This document shows positions 7,799 to 17,434 of a stretch of 64,000 nt of DNA, one piece after another. The DNA lies in the NCBI RefSeq assembly GCF_004402785.1, contig NZ_SOFP01000083.1, positions 38,536 through 102,535 of the forward strand, read 5' to 3'. This stretch comes from Cryobacterium algoritolerans (GTDB lineage: Bacteria > Actinomycetota > Actinomycetes > Actinomycetales > Microbacteriaceae). A program made the position numbers and the translations under genes. Each line of letters starts with the position of its first letter. Position 1 is the first letter of the stretch. The notes under the pieces are model-generated. The model was not told the origin of the DNA and did no database searches. It saw only the letters and a program-made list of their open reading frames with translations.

Positions 7799-9117
7799 GC
7801 GTTGGCGGCGTCCTGCGCGGCCTTCACACCCTCGGCGACGGGGGTGCGGCCGAGGAAGACCTCCTGCAGCAGTGGTCGCATCGCGTTGTCGGCGGCCGGC
7901 CAGCCGCCGCCCATGATGGCTGGCGCGGAGCCATTCTTGAGCACGTCGTAGAACGGGCGTATGTCGACCTTTTTGGCGGCCCAGTAGGCCGTGTAGTCCG
8001 CCTGGGCGGCCGTGACGGCCGGGGACGCGGACCCGTTGGCACCGATGTAGCTGGATCCCCGGGAGCTCCCGAGCCACTCGAGCACGCGCTTCGTCTCTGC
8101 GGGATGGGCGGAGGAGGTGCTGCCGGCGGCCACGATGCCGTCAACGCCGCTGACCGCTCCGGCCGGACCGGCCGGGAGCCGGGTGACGCCCCAGGCGAAC
8201 GAGGCACCGTCGTTGACGTTGGCGAGATTGTAGACGCCGCTCTGGAAGAGCGCCATTTTACCCTGCAGGAACTGGTCACGACTGAAGTCGCCGTTGGTGT
8301 TCGTGTCGGCCGCAGACGGCGCCACATGGGCGGTGTTGATCAGGTCGACGAGGTACGCGAACGCCGCCGTCCCCTTCGGCGAGGCGAAGGAGTACTCCTC
8401 GCCGTCCTGGAAGGCCGCGCCACCGGAGGCGACGTAGTTCAGCAGCATGGCCTGCAGGTCGTAGCCCGCGTTGTAGCCGTACTGGGCCAGGCTGGTACCG
8501 TCGAAGCCGGGGCTGTCGGCCCTCTTCCCGTTCGTGTCCTTCGTCAGCTTCTTCAATGCCGGGAGAAGGGTGTCTGCAGCCCCGGTCGGATCCCAGTGCA
8601 GGTCCGCGATGTCGGCCGGAGTCAGGCCGGCCTGCGCGAGCAGGTCAGCGTTGTAGTACACGGCGATGCCGGGGTCGGCGAGCTGCGGAACCCCCCAGAG
8701 CACTCCGTCGCGGGTGTACTGCTTGACGACGGCCGGGGACCACCCGGCGGCGGCATCCGCGCCCAGCGCCCTGTCGATGTTGAGCAGCGCGCCGGCGTCG
8801 GCATACGCCGGGTAGTCGCCGCCGTCCACCCAGAAGACGTCATCGACGTTCTTGCCGGCCACGTCGGTGCGCAGTTTCGTCCAGTAGTCGGCCCAGGGGA
8901 TCACGGTCACCGTGACGTCGATGTCCGGGTTCTTCTTTTCGAAGGCGACGAAAGATGCCTCGTAGGCCTTGGCAACCTGGTCATCCCAGAGCCGCACGGT
9001 GACCGTCGTCTTCGCGGCGGAGGCCTGGCCGCCGACGGTCAGTGCCGTCACCGCCCCGGCGATGACGAGTACCGCGGCAAGCGCGCTGGCGGCGATGACT
9101 GTGGAACGCTTGGGCAT
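7783..9117 (-). CDS. Carbohydrate ABC transporter substrate-binding protein
   Basis: The 444-residue protein is an extracellular solute-binding protein of family 1. A hydrophobic signal segment (about residues 6-30, ending TVGGQASAA) has no lipobox cysteine, so it is likely secreted or membrane-tethered rather than a lipoprotein. Family features include VTVRLWDDQVAKAYEASFVAFEKKNPDIDV, WADYWTKLRTDVAGKNVDDVFWVDG and the C-terminal ETKRVLEWLGSSRGS. The two permease genes follow the cca gene immediately upstream; no ATPase gene is in the cluster. Substrate is not identifiable from sequence. Confidence 0.88.
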   Translation of the reverse strand: MPKRSTVIAASALAAVLVIAGAVTALTVGGQASAAKTTVTVRLWDDQVAKAYEASFVAFEKKNPDIDVTVTVIPWADYWTKLRTDVAGKNVDDVFWVDGGDYPAYADAGALLNIDRALGADAAAGWSPAVVKQYTRDGVLWGVPQLADPGIAVYYNADLLAQAGLTPADIADLHWDPTGAADTLLPALKKLTKDTNGKRADSPGFDGTSLAQYGYNAGYDLQAMLLNYVASGGAAFQDGEEYSFASPKGTAAFAYLVDLINTAHVAPSAADTNTNGDFSRDQFLQGKMALFQSGVYNLANVNDGASFAWGVTRLPAGPAGAVSGVDGIVAAGSTSSAHPAETKRVLEWLGSSRGSSYIGANGSASPAVTAAQADYTAYWAAKKVDIRPFYDVLKNGSAPAIMGGGWPAADNAMRPLLQEVFLGRTPVAEGVKAAQDAANAAVAK

Positions 9118-9162
9118 TGGTGTCCTTCGGGGGAGTCTGGACGACGCTGGGAAACCCTAATC

Positions 9163-9984
9163 CTACTTAAAACCGGAGATGGTGATGGACCGCACGAACT
9201 GCCGTTGGAAGACCAGAAAGAGCGCCAGCAGGGGCACCAGGGCCAGTGTGGTTGCGGCCATCACGAGGGTCCAGTTGCCGTTGAACTGGCTCTGCAGGGA
9301 CGCCGTCGCCACGGTGACCACCCGCCACTGCGGCCCGGTGGTGACGACGAGCGGCCACATGAAGCTGTTCCAATGGCTGACGATCGTGATCAGGGTCAGG
9401 GTCGCGATGATCGGCTTCGACAGCGGCACCACGATCTCCACCAGCACGTCCAGTGTGTTCGCCCCGTCGAGCCTGGCCGCGTCGATCAGCTCCTGCGGGA
9501 TGCCCCGGAAATACTCCCGCAGGAGGAAGACCGCGTAGGGGGACGCGAACGCGAACGGCAGCACGAGGCTCCAGAACGAGTTGCGCAGCCCGGCCTGCGT
9601 CATCATCAGGTAGAGCGGGATGATCAGCACCACCGGCGGGATCATCAGCGTCGACAGGTAGACCCAGAACAGCACCTGGCGGCCCGGGAAGTCCACCCGG
9701 GCGAATGCGTACGCCGCGAGGATCGAGCAGACCAGCTGACCGATCAGGATGAGCACGGCCGCGAGCAGGGTGACCAGCACGGCACGGCCGAACTCGGCCG
9801 GTCCGGTCAGGACCCGCACGATGTTCTCGACGGTGAACGGGTCCGGCCAGGCCAGCACGGACTGGCCGGCGAACTGCTCCCGGGTCTTGAAGGCGGTGAG
9901 GATGCTCAGCAGGAATGGCGCCAGCGTGAACGAGGCCCCGAGGCCGAGCACCAGGTAGACGCCCACGGTCCTAGTCCATTTCAT
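9163..9984 (-). CDS. Carbohydrate ABC transporter permease (MalG type)
   Basis: This 273-residue protein has six hydrophobic helices and the binding-protein-dependent permease EAA loop REYFRGIPQELIDAARLDGANTLDVLVEIVVPLSKP (about residues 150-185), which contacts the ATPase. The C-terminal arm is short, as in MalG. The gene overlaps the upstream MalF-type permease gene by 14 nt and is followed after 45 nt by the binding protein gene. An ATPase must be supplied from elsewhere, as is usual for shared MsiK/MalK-type ATPases in Actinobacteria. Confidence 0.9.
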   Translation of the reverse strand: MKWTRTVGVYLVLGLGASFTLAPFLLSILTAFKTREQFAGQSVLAWPDPFTVENIVRVLTGPAEFGRAVLVTLLAAVLILIGQLVCSILAAYAFARVDFPGRQVLFWVYLSTLMIPPVVLIIPLYLMMTQAGLRNSFWSLVLPFAFASPYAVFLLREYFRGIPQELIDAARLDGANTLDVLVEIVVPLSKPIIATLTLITIVSHWNSFMWPLVVTTGPQWRVVTVATASLQSQFNGNWTLVMAATTLALVPLLALFLVFQRQFVRSITISGFK

Positions 9985-10867
9985 AGGTGACCCTCCGGCG
10001 AAAGTACAGCTGCTGCGCGAGGGTGATGACGACCAGGACGACGAGCAGCACGACCGCCATCACGGCGGCACGGCCCAGGTCGAACGCGCTGAACGCCTCA
10101 TAGTAGATCCGGGCGGCGACGACATCCGTCGTGTGGGCAGGGCCGCCCTGGGTCAGCGCGTAGACCTGGTCGAACACCTGGAAGGCCGAGATCACGGTGG
10201 TGACGAGCACGAAGAACATGGTGGGGCGCAGCAGCGGGATCTTGATCTGCCAGAACATGGCCACCGGGCCGGCGCCGTCGATCCGCGCCGCCTCCAGAAT
10301 CTGCTCGGGAATATTGAGCAGCCCCGCCATGAAAAACAGGGTGACGTAGCCGACATTAGTCCAGATCACAACGGCCGCCACGGTCGGCAGGGCCAGTGCG
10401 GGGTCGCTCAGCCATTCGATCCTGGCCCCGACGAGGGCGTTCAGGGCGCCGTTCGTGGGCGCGAGGATCCATTTCCAGACCACGCCGAGGGCGAGCGGGG
10501 CGCAGATCCACGGCAGCACGTAGATGGTGCGGAACCAGGCGGAGCCGGGCAGGTCCCGGGTGAGCAGCGAGGCCGCGCCCAGCCCGATCATGGTCTGAAT
10601 CGGAACAACGAGGGCCACGAACAGGATGGTCACCAGCAGGGAATTGCCGAACACACCGTCCGACAGCACAGACCGGTAGTTGTCGATGCCGACGAAGCTG
10701 ATCGGGCCGATCAGGTCCCAGCTCTGAAAGCTGAGCCACACCACCACGAGCACAGGCAGCAGCATGAAGCAGACAACCCCGAACAGGCTCGGCGCCAGCA
10801 GTGCGTAACCGGTTATCGTGTTGCGCCGACGGATGCCGGGGTGACTTCTCCGGCGGCTACTCGCCAC
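9971..10867 (-). CDS. Carbohydrate ABC transporter permease (MalF type)
   Basis: I place the start at GTG 10867 (MASSRRRSHPGIRRRN), giving 298 residues. An alternative at 10927 would lie well inside cca. Six hydrophobic helices and the EAA motif GLLNIPEQILEAARIDGAGPVAMFWQIKIPLLRP (about residues 190-225) identify a sugar permease. The start overlaps the cca stop by 11 nt, so the transport genes are translationally coupled to an unrelated tRNA enzyme, an unusual junction. Confidence 0.88.
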   Translation of the reverse strand: MASSRRRSHPGIRRRNTITGYALLAPSLFGVVCFMLLPVLVVVWLSFQSWDLIGPISFVGIDNYRSVLSDGVFGNSLLVTILFVALVVPIQTMIGLGAASLLTRDLPGSAWFRTIYVLPWICAPLALGVVWKWILAPTNGALNALVGARIEWLSDPALALPTVAAVVIWTNVGYVTLFFMAGLLNIPEQILEAARIDGAGPVAMFWQIKIPLLRPTMFFVLVTTVISAFQVFDQVYALTQGGPAHTTDVVAARIYYEAFSAFDLGRAAVMAVVLLVVLVVITLAQQLYFRRRVTYEMD

Positions 10868-12296
10868 GCCCTGCCCACCAGGCTCGTAACCGGCGCGTTG
10901 CCTCTTCCGCGCCCAGCGGCCCGTCATCGAGGCGCTGATCGAGCAGGTAGCGGTAGGCCTCGCCCACCTCCCGACCCGGGCGCACGCCGAGAGCCGCCAT
11001 GATCTGTTCGCCGTCGAGGTCTGGGCGCACCGCGGCCATCTCCTCCTGCTCGGCGAGTTCGCGGATCCTCTGTTCGAGGTCGTCGTAGGCGAAGCCCAGG
11101 CGGTCGGCCTTGCGCCGATTCCGGGTCGTCACGTCCGCGCGGGTCAGGATGTGCAGGCGTTCTAGCTGGTCGCCGGCATCCCGCACGTAGCGGCGCACCG
11201 CCGAGTCGGTCCAGGCTCCTTCGCTGTAGCCGAAGAACCGCAGGTGCAGTTCGATCAGCTTGGAGACGGCGGCGATGGTGTCGTTGTCGAAGCGCAGGGC
11301 GCGCAGCCGCTTCCTGGCCAGCTTCGAGCCGACCAGGTCGTGGTGGTAGAAGCTGACCACGCCGCCCGGTTCGAGCTTGCGGGTCGCCGGCTTGCCGATG
11401 TCGTGCAGGAGCGCCGCCAACCGCACGATCAGGTCGGGTCCGTCAAACCCGCCGCGGGACTTCTCATAGCCGATCGCCTGGTCGAGCACGGTGAGCGTGT
11501 GCTGGTAGACGTCCTTGTGATGGTGGTGCTCGTCGACCTCGAGCCGCAGGGCCGGGATCTCGGGTAGTACCCGGTCGAAGAGGCCGGACTCGACCAGAAG
11601 TTCCAGGCCGCCGTGCGGACTGTCGGAACGCAGCAGTTTGGACAGCTCCTCGCGGACCCGTTCGGCAGAGATGTTTCGAATGCTGTCGGCCATTGCCTCC
11701 ATCGCCACCGCGGTGTCGAGGTCGAGGCGGAAGCCCAGCTGAGCCGTGAAGCGGGCGGCCCGCATCATCCGCAACGGGTCGTCGCCGAATGACACCTCGG
11801 GCGAGATCGGGGTGCGCAGGACTCCGGCGAGCAGGTCGTCGATTCCGTTTGCCGGGTCAACGAGGGTGAGTTCGGGCAGGCGGAGGGCCAGGGCATTCAC
11901 CGTGAAGTCGCGACGGAGAAGATCGTCCTCGAGGCTCAGGCCGAAGACGACCTCGGGCTTGCGGGTCTGCCCGTCGTAGCTGTCGGCCCGGTAGGTGGTG
12001 ATCTCGACGGTTTCGCCGGCGACCCTGGCTCCGATGGTGCCGAACGCACGGCCGATGTCCCACTGGGCGTCTGAGAGCGGCTTCACAATCTCGAGGATCT
12101 GATCCGGGGTGGCATCCGTGGTGAAATCGAGGTCATTGATCGGACGATCGAGGAACGCATCCCGGACCGGTCCGCCGACGAGGGCCAACTCGTGGCCGGC
12201 CACGGCAAACGCGTGCGCCAGGGCCGAAACCGGGGGAGTAGCAGCCAGGTCGCCCAGCCGCGTGAGGGCTGTCGCGACGCTCTGCATGACCCCCAT
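10857..12296 (-). CDS. cca: CCA tRNA nucleotidyltransferase
   Basis: This enzyme adds or repairs the 3' CCA of tRNAs. The protein is about 479 residues from ATG 12296 (MGVMQSVATAL); ATG 12287 is an equally plausible start. The head domain has the class II motif LVGGPVRDAFLDRPINDLDFTT, with the catalytic DxD in DLD. RRDFTVNALAL and DPLRMMRAARFTAQLGF follow, and an HD domain is visible in LLHDIGKPATR and FYHHDLVGSKLA. The latter domain is typical of the actinobacterial PcnA form. It is divergent from the DUF6049 gene and matches the mycobacterial pcnA position. Confidence 0.94.
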   Translation of the reverse strand: MGVMQSVATALTRLGDLAATPPVSALAHAFAVAGHELALVGGPVRDAFLDRPINDLDFTTDATPDQILEIVKPLSDAQWDIGRAFGTIGARVAGETVEITTYRADSYDGQTRKPEVVFGLSLEDDLLRRDFTVNALALRLPELTLVDPANGIDDLLAGVLRTPISPEVSFGDDPLRMMRAARFTAQLGFRLDLDTAVAMEAMADSIRNISAERVREELSKLLRSDSPHGGLELLVESGLFDRVLPEIPALRLEVDEHHHHKDVYQHTLTVLDQAIGYEKSRGGFDGPDLIVRLAALLHDIGKPATRKLEPGGVVSFYHHDLVGSKLARKRLRALRFDNDTIAAVSKLIELHLRFFGYSEGAWTDSAVRRYVRDAGDQLERLHILTRADVTTRNRRKADRLGFAYDDLEQRIRELAEQEEMAAVRPDLDGEQIMAALGVRPGREVGEAYRYLLDQRLDDGPLGAEEATRRLRAWWAGRGE

Positions 12297-12354
12297 GTTA
12301 GTTGCTGGGCGCGTCACCGCCCGCCCCGGGCCGGATATCCCAGCCCGCACGCCG

Positions 12355-12360
12355 TAGAAT
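12355..12360 (+). promoter_or_regulatory. -10 element (TAGAAT) for a leaderless DUF6049 mRNA
   Basis: TAGAAT ends 7 nt before ATG 12368, which puts the expected transcription start at or next to the start codon. There is no Shine-Dalgarno sequence. The same spacing recurs at crgA and the sortase gene in this window. Confidence 0.6.
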
Positions 12361-12367
12361 CCCCTAC

Positions 12368-14677
12368 ATGGTGGCCGATTCAATTCCTGCGCGTCGGCCT
12401 GCGCTCCCCGAACCGCGCTCTGGTCGCCGTCGGCCGGTCGGGGCACTGCTCGGCGCAGTCCTCGCCCTCGTTCTGGCCGCGACGGCCCCTCTCGCCGCCT
12501 CCGCCGTTCCCGCCGCGGGTGCGACCGGCCCGGCACGCGTCACGACCAGTGCCGTCCCCGCCGATTCGGTGCGCATCGCCGTTGCCCCGGTGTCACTGAA
12601 GCCGTTGCACGCCGGAGAAGACCTCATCGTCACGGTCACCATCAAGAACGGGACCGCGGACCCGATCGCCCCCGGCACGATCGATCTCTACCTTGCCGAG
12701 CGCGCTTTGACCAGCCGTTCCGCCCTGAATAACTGGCTCCGCCCCGAGAAGGCAGGGAAGCCGGGCGACCTGATGACGAGCGAGGCGATGAAGGCCCCCG
12801 TGCAACCCGATAGCACCGAGATCCTCACCGTCTCCGTGCCGGCCGACTCCGTGGGCCTCACCACCGGGAACGCGTGGGGTGCCCGCGGCATCGCGGTCAC
12901 CCTGACCGACAACGGCGATGTCAAGGCCCAGGGCCGTGGCACGTTCGTCTGGTATTCCAACGAGAAACTGACCCCAGTGAACGTCGCCGTGGTCATGCCG
13001 ATCACGGCACCGGAGCAGGCGACCGGCCTGATCCCCGAGAAGGCGCTCGAAACGTTCACGAGCCCGACCGGGGTGCTCACCCGGCAGCTGGATGGTGTGG
13101 TCGACCGCCCGGTGGCCATCGCCATCGACCCGCGGATCATCGTGTCCATCCGCATCCTGGGCAGTTCGGCGCCGCCCAGCGCGATCGCCTGGCTCGACCA
13201 GCTGAGCCGGGCAAAAAACGAGATATTCCCGCTCAGCTATGCGGATGCGGACCTCGCCCTCCAGACGCAGGCCGGGGCCGCGAGTCTGATCATGCCAACC
13301 TCATTCGACCAGGCGATCGACCCCACCCTGTTCACCACCCCTACCGCGACAGTCACGCCGACCCCGCCGGCGACAGCGACCGTGCCTCCTTCCCCCTCCA
13401 GCACCCCGGCACCGTCCGCCACCACCACCACCACCACCACCCAGCCGCCCGGGCCGGTCGGCGGAGCCGCCCCGACCACCGAACAGCTGCTCGCCTGGGA
13501 CTACACCGCGACCGACATCGGCTGGCCACACGAGGGTTCCGTTGCCGCCGCCGACCTCCCGATCTTCGGGGCCGTCGGCCTCAGCACGACGATCCTTTCC
13601 GGCAAGAATGTGAGCCGGTCCGACAGTGACATCACCCCGAACACCGCCGTTGCCCTGGGTGACGGGGCCGGCACCGGGCTCGTCATAGACGACCCGCTCT
13701 CCCAGGCCCTCCGCACGGCCGCCCTGTCGACGTCCGACGACGCCTGGCGTGAGGCCATGGCCGAGGTTGGATCGCAACTCGCCGTGGTCTCGGCTGAGAA
13801 GCCCGGCACGACCCGCACCCTTCTCGCCACCCTCGATCGCGGCTGGCCGCCGAGCGCCGCACGACTCGGTCAAACGCTCGATGCCCTCGCTGCCCTCTCC
13901 TGGCACGCACCGGCCACGCTCACCGCCGCGCGTGCCGCCACCACCACCGCCGTCAAATTCGAGGGCCGCACCGAACCCGCAGAGCGCGCCGAACTAGCCA
14001 GGCGACTGCTCGCACGCGAGACCGAGGTGGTCGCGTTCTCCTCGGCACTGACCGCCCCCCTGAGGGTGACCGCCGAACACCGCCTCACCGTGCTCTCGCT
14101 ACTGTCGAATTCCTGGGCATCCCAGCCGGGCAGCTGGAGGGACGCCGTCGGCACCAGCCTGGTCGATTCCTCCGCCCTGCTCCGTTCCGTCTCGGTCTCG
14201 ACCAAGGGGCCGATCAACGTCCTCGGCAGCAAGGTGGACATCCCCGTCACTCTGGACAACACCCTGGGCCAGGCCGTCACCGTGCGCGTGCAGGTTGTCC
14301 CGTCGAACGGCCGCCTGCTGGTCGGCAGTGACGTCGAGTCCACGATCGAGGCGCAATCCGCCCGCACCGTGCTGATCCCCGTGACCTCGGCGGTCGGGAA
14401 CGGCGCGGTGACCCTGCGGGTGACCCTGTTCACCCCAGCCGGCACCCTGATCGACCAGCCCGCCCTCATCCCGATCAACGTGCGGGCTGACTGGGAGGGC
14501 CTGGGGTCGATTATCTTCGCCGCCGCCGTCGTGCTGTTCTTCGGCTTCGGGGTGTGGCGCAACATCCTGCGCCGACGCCGGGATCGTGAAGACCCCGGCA
14601 CTGCCACCGACCCGGCCGCCGCCGTCGAAGTTCTCCCAGCCTCCTCGAACGCGGCCGAGACGGAGCCGCATGCCTGA
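12368..14677 (+). CDS. DUF6049-family secreted membrane-anchored protein
   Basis: The 769-residue protein is a conserved actinobacterial envelope protein of unknown function, in the same place as mycobacterial Rv3909 between pcnA and mviN. From ATG 12368 it shows a basic N-terminus, a hydrophobic signal (GALLGAVLALVLAATAPLAASAV), an extracytoplasmic region, and a Pro/Thr-rich linker (13330-13450, including TTTTTT). A single C-terminal helix (IIFAAAVVLFFGFGVW) is followed by a basic tail. The start is chosen over 12302 because of the signal peptide and the -10 element. It overlaps murJ by 8 nt, suggesting a joint envelope role. Confidence 0.85.
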   Translation: MVADSIPARRPALPEPRSGRRRPVGALLGAVLALVLAATAPLAASAVPAAGATGPARVTTSAVPADSVRIAVAPVSLKPLHAGEDLIVTVTIKNGTADPIAPGTIDLYLAERALTSRSALNNWLRPEKAGKPGDLMTSEAMKAPVQPDSTEILTVSVPADSVGLTTGNAWGARGIAVTLTDNGDVKAQGRGTFVWYSNEKLTPVNVAVVMPITAPEQATGLIPEKALETFTSPTGVLTRQLDGVVDRPVAIAIDPRIIVSIRILGSSAPPSAIAWLDQLSRAKNEIFPLSYADADLALQTQAGAASLIMPTSFDQAIDPTLFTTPTATVTPTPPATATVPPSPSSTPAPSATTTTTTTQPPGPVGGAAPTTEQLLAWDYTATDIGWPHEGSVAAADLPIFGAVGLSTTILSGKNVSRSDSDITPNTAVALGDGAGTGLVIDDPLSQALRTAALSTSDDAWREAMAEVGSQLAVVSAEKPGTTRTLLATLDRGWPPSAARLGQTLDALAALSWHAPATLTAARAATTTAVKFEGRTEPAERAELARRLLARETEVVAFSSALTAPLRVTAEHRLTVLSLLSNSWASQPGSWRDAVGTSLVDSSALLRSVSVSTKGPINVLGSKVDIPVTLDNTLGQAVTVRVQVVPSNGRLLVGSDVESTIEAQSARTVLIPVTSAVGNGAVTLRVTLFTPAGTLIDQPALIPINVRADWEGLGSIIFAAAVVLFFGFGVWRNILRRRRDREDPGTATDPAAAVEVLPASSNAAETEPHA

Positions 14678-16286
14678 GACCGGCAGCATCGGGCGTGCAA
14701 GCGCCTTCCTGGCCTCGGGCACGATCGTGTCCCGCATCCTTGGCTTCATCAAACTGATCGTGCTCGCCGGTGTGATCGGCCAGGTCGGCCAGAGCACGAA
14801 CGCGTTCGCCGTCTCCAACCAGTTGCCGAACACCGTCTACGTGATCGTCGCCGGCGGCGTGCTCACGGCGGTACTGGTGCCCCAGATCGTGCGTGCCAGC
14901 CTGCACGCCGACGGTGGCACGGCCTACATCAACAAGCTCGTCACCCTCGCCCTCGTCATCGTTGGCGTCACGACCGTCGTTGCGACTGCGCTCGCCCCGG
15001 TGCTGACCCTGCTCTACGCGCCGAACATGAAGCCTGGGGCGCTGGCCCTGGCCACCGCGTTTGCGTTCTGGTGCCTGCCGCAGATCTTCTTCTATGGCCT
15101 GTACACGGTGCTCGGCGAGGTGCTCAACGCCCGCAAGTCGTTCGGCCCCTTCACCTGGGTGCCCGTGCTCAACAATGTCGTCGCGATCGTGGGCCTGGTC
15201 GTCTTTTCCTTGCTCTACGGCGCCGACCCGGACGGCGTGCGCCTGGCAGGGGAGTTCACCCCGGCGATGATCGCGGTGCTGGCGGGAAGCGCCACCCTCG
15301 GTGTCGTGCTGCAAGCAGTCGTGCTGTTCTATTTCTGGCACCGGATCGGGCTGCGCTTCCGACCGGACTTCCACTTCCGCGGGGTCGGACTCGGCGCGGC
15401 CGGCAAGATGGCGAGCTGGACCTTCGGGATGCTGCTGCTGACCACACTCGCGGGCATCGTCGAAACACGGGTGGTCACCCTGGCCGGCGACACCGATGCG
15501 TCCGTTGCCGTGCTGAACACCGCGTGGCTGATCTTCATGTTGCCCCACTCGGTGATCACGGTCTCGGTGGCCACGGCCTACTTCACCCGGATGAGCGAAC
15601 ACGCGGCGGTCGGCAAGCTCGACCTGGTGCGCACGGATGCGTCGTCCGCCATCCGCGGAACGACCCTCATCATCGTGATTGCCTCCGCCGTGATCGCCGT
15701 CTGCGCCTACCCGTTCGCCGCGGTCTTCGTCTCCAAGTTCGGCCAGGTCCAGGGCATCGGAAACGTGATCGTCGCCTACGTGATCGGCCTGGTCGCCTTC
15801 TGCATTCTCTTCGTCATCCAGCGCACGTTCTACGCGCTCGGAGACACCCGCACGCCGTTCTTTTTCACCCTGTTCCAGGTGGTGCTCGTCATCGTCGGCG
15901 TTCTCGCCTGCGCCCTCCTGCCGACCGAGTGGATCGCAGCCGGCATCGCCCTCACGGTCACGGTATCCGGGATCGCCCAGGCCGTCCTCGCGGCCTGGCT
16001 GCTGCGCCGGCGGCTCGGCGGAATCGACGGCAGGCGCATCGCCCGCAGCCTGGTCAAATATTTCGTGGCTACCTTGCCGCCCGTCGCGCTCGGCCTCGTG
16101 CTGCTCTCCGTTCTCGGCGGCACGCAAGAGGGCGGCTTCGCCCTCTCGGGGAAAGCACAGGCCATCGCCTCGATGCTGGTGATCGGCGCATCCATGTCGG
16201 TCGTCTACCTCGGCCTGCTCCTGCTGATGCGCAGCGACGAACTCCGTGGCTTCCTCGCCCCGGTGTTCGCCCGCCTCCGACGCTGA
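14670..16286 (+). CDS. murJ: Lipid II flippase MurJ (MviN)
   Basis: The 538-residue MVN/MOP-superfamily protein has about 14 hydrophobic helices. It translocates lipid II across the membrane for peptidoglycan synthesis. The start MPETGSIGRASAFLASGTIVSRILGFIK is the conserved MviN N-terminus, with a catalytically important Arg in ASGTIVSRILG. It stops after the last helix with a short tail (RLRR), so it lacks the cytoplasmic pseudokinase and extracellular domains found in mycobacterial MviN. It is translationally coupled to DUF6049. Confidence 0.93.
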   Translation: MPETGSIGRASAFLASGTIVSRILGFIKLIVLAGVIGQVGQSTNAFAVSNQLPNTVYVIVAGGVLTAVLVPQIVRASLHADGGTAYINKLVTLALVIVGVTTVVATALAPVLTLLYAPNMKPGALALATAFAFWCLPQIFFYGLYTVLGEVLNARKSFGPFTWVPVLNNVVAIVGLVVFSLLYGADPDGVRLAGEFTPAMIAVLAGSATLGVVLQAVVLFYFWHRIGLRFRPDFHFRGVGLGAAGKMASWTFGMLLLTTLAGIVETRVVTLAGDTDASVAVLNTAWLIFMLPHSVITVSVATAYFTRMSEHAAVGKLDLVRTDASSAIRGTTLIIVIASAVIAVCAYPFAAVFVSKFGQVQGIGNVIVAYVIGLVAFCILFVIQRTFYALGDTRTPFFFTLFQVVLVIVGVLACALLPTEWIAAGIALTVTVSGIAQAVLAAWLLRRRLGGIDGRRIARSLVKYFVATLPPVALGLVLLSVLGGTQEGGFALSGKAQAIASMLVIGASMSVVYLGLLLLMRSDELRGFLAPVFARLRR

Positions 16287-16448
16287 ACGCCGTCCCCACC
16301 GATCCCGGAGCGGGTCATCCTCGCGCCCGGCTGTGTGCTCGCTGTGGGCGGACCGGGGGCGCGGAATAGCATCCGATTAGGATGTGTTGTACCCGGCAGC
16401 CAGGCAAGTAATCTCTGCCCTGCCCCCCAATTCGAAGGAGTTCCCCGC

Positions 16449-17423
16449 GTGCGCCAGATCATCATCATCGGCTCAGGACCGGCCGGCTTCACGGCCGCCA
16501 TCTACGCCGCACGCGCCAACCTGAATCCGCTGCTGATCGCCAGCTCCGTTGAAGCCGGCGGTGAACTGATGAACACGACCGAGGTCGAGAACTTCCCCGG
16601 CTTCCCCGACGGGATCCAGGGACCGGAGCTGATGGCCAAAATGCAGGAGCAGGCCGAACGCTTCGGCACCGAGGTCGTCTACGACGACGTCACAGCGCTC
16701 GAGCTCACCGGCGCAACCAAGACCGTCACGCTCGGCTCCGGCGAGACCCACGAGGCACTGGCCGTGATCTTCGCCACCGGTTCGGCGTATCGCAAGCTCG
16801 GGCTCCCCGACGAAGAGCGACTGTCCGGTCGCGGCGTGTCCTGGTGCGCCACCTGCGACGGGTTCTTCTTCAAAGAGAAGACCATTGCCGTGATCGGCGG
16901 CGGTGACTCCGCCATGGAGGAAGCCACCTTCCTGACCAGGTTCGCCAGCAAGGTCTATGTCGTACACCGCAAGGACACGCTCCGTGCCTCGAAGATCATG
17001 CAGGAGCGGGCGTTCGCGAACCCGAAGATCGAATTCGTCTGGAACTCCGCGGTCGTCGGCATCACCGGGGCCGAGGCCGTCGACGGATTGCGCCTACGCA
17101 ACATCATGTCCGGCACGGAGACCAGCCTGCCGGTCGGCGGAGTCTTCGTCGCCATCGGAAACGACCCGCGCACCCACCTCGTGCACGCACAACTCGACCT
17201 GACCCCCGAGGGCACCATCGCCGTCGCCGGCCGCTCGTCCAAGACCAGCCAGACCGGCGTCTTCGCCGCCGGCGACGTCATCGACCCGACCTACCGCCAG
17301 GCCGTGACGGCCGCCGCATCCGGCACCGTCGCAGCGCTCGACGCCGAGCACTACCTCGCTTCCCTTCCCGCGGACCTGCTGGCTGACGCCGGCGAGACCG
17401 AACTCGTATCAGTCACCAACTAA
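16449..17423 (+). CDS. trxB: Thioredoxin-disulfide reductase
   Basis: The 324-residue flavoprotein uses NADPH to reduce thioredoxin. GTG 16449 is chosen (AAGGAG 9 nt upstream). Motifs are the FAD site IIIIGSGPAGFTAAIYAAR, the redox pair C133-A-T-C136 in SWCATCDGFF, the NADPH Rossmann VIGGGDSAMEEA, and the C-terminal FAD signature GVFAAGDVIDPTYRQAVTAAASG. It is 11 nt upstream of trxA, forming a reductase-substrate pair. Confidence 0.97.
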   Translation: MRQIIIIGSGPAGFTAAIYAARANLNPLLIASSVEAGGELMNTTEVENFPGFPDGIQGPELMAKMQEQAERFGTEVVYDDVTALELTGATKTVTLGSGETHEALAVIFATGSAYRKLGLPDEERLSGRGVSWCATCDGFFFKEKTIAVIGGGDSAMEEATFLTRFASKVYVVHRKDTLRASKIMQERAFANPKIEFVWNSAVVGITGAEAVDGLRLRNIMSGTETSLPVGGVFVAIGNDPRTHLVHAQLDLTPEGTIAVAGRSSKTSQTGVFAAGDVIDPTYRQAVTAAASGTVAALDAEHYLASLPADLLADAGETELVSVTN

Positions 17424-17434
17424 GGAGTAAAAAC

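Noticed and set aside
7444..9990. 848-codon plus-strand frame across the ABC genes
   Set aside because: It is antisense to three well-supported transport genes and its translation is Gly/Arg/His-rich without domain motifs; an effect of GC-biased codon use.
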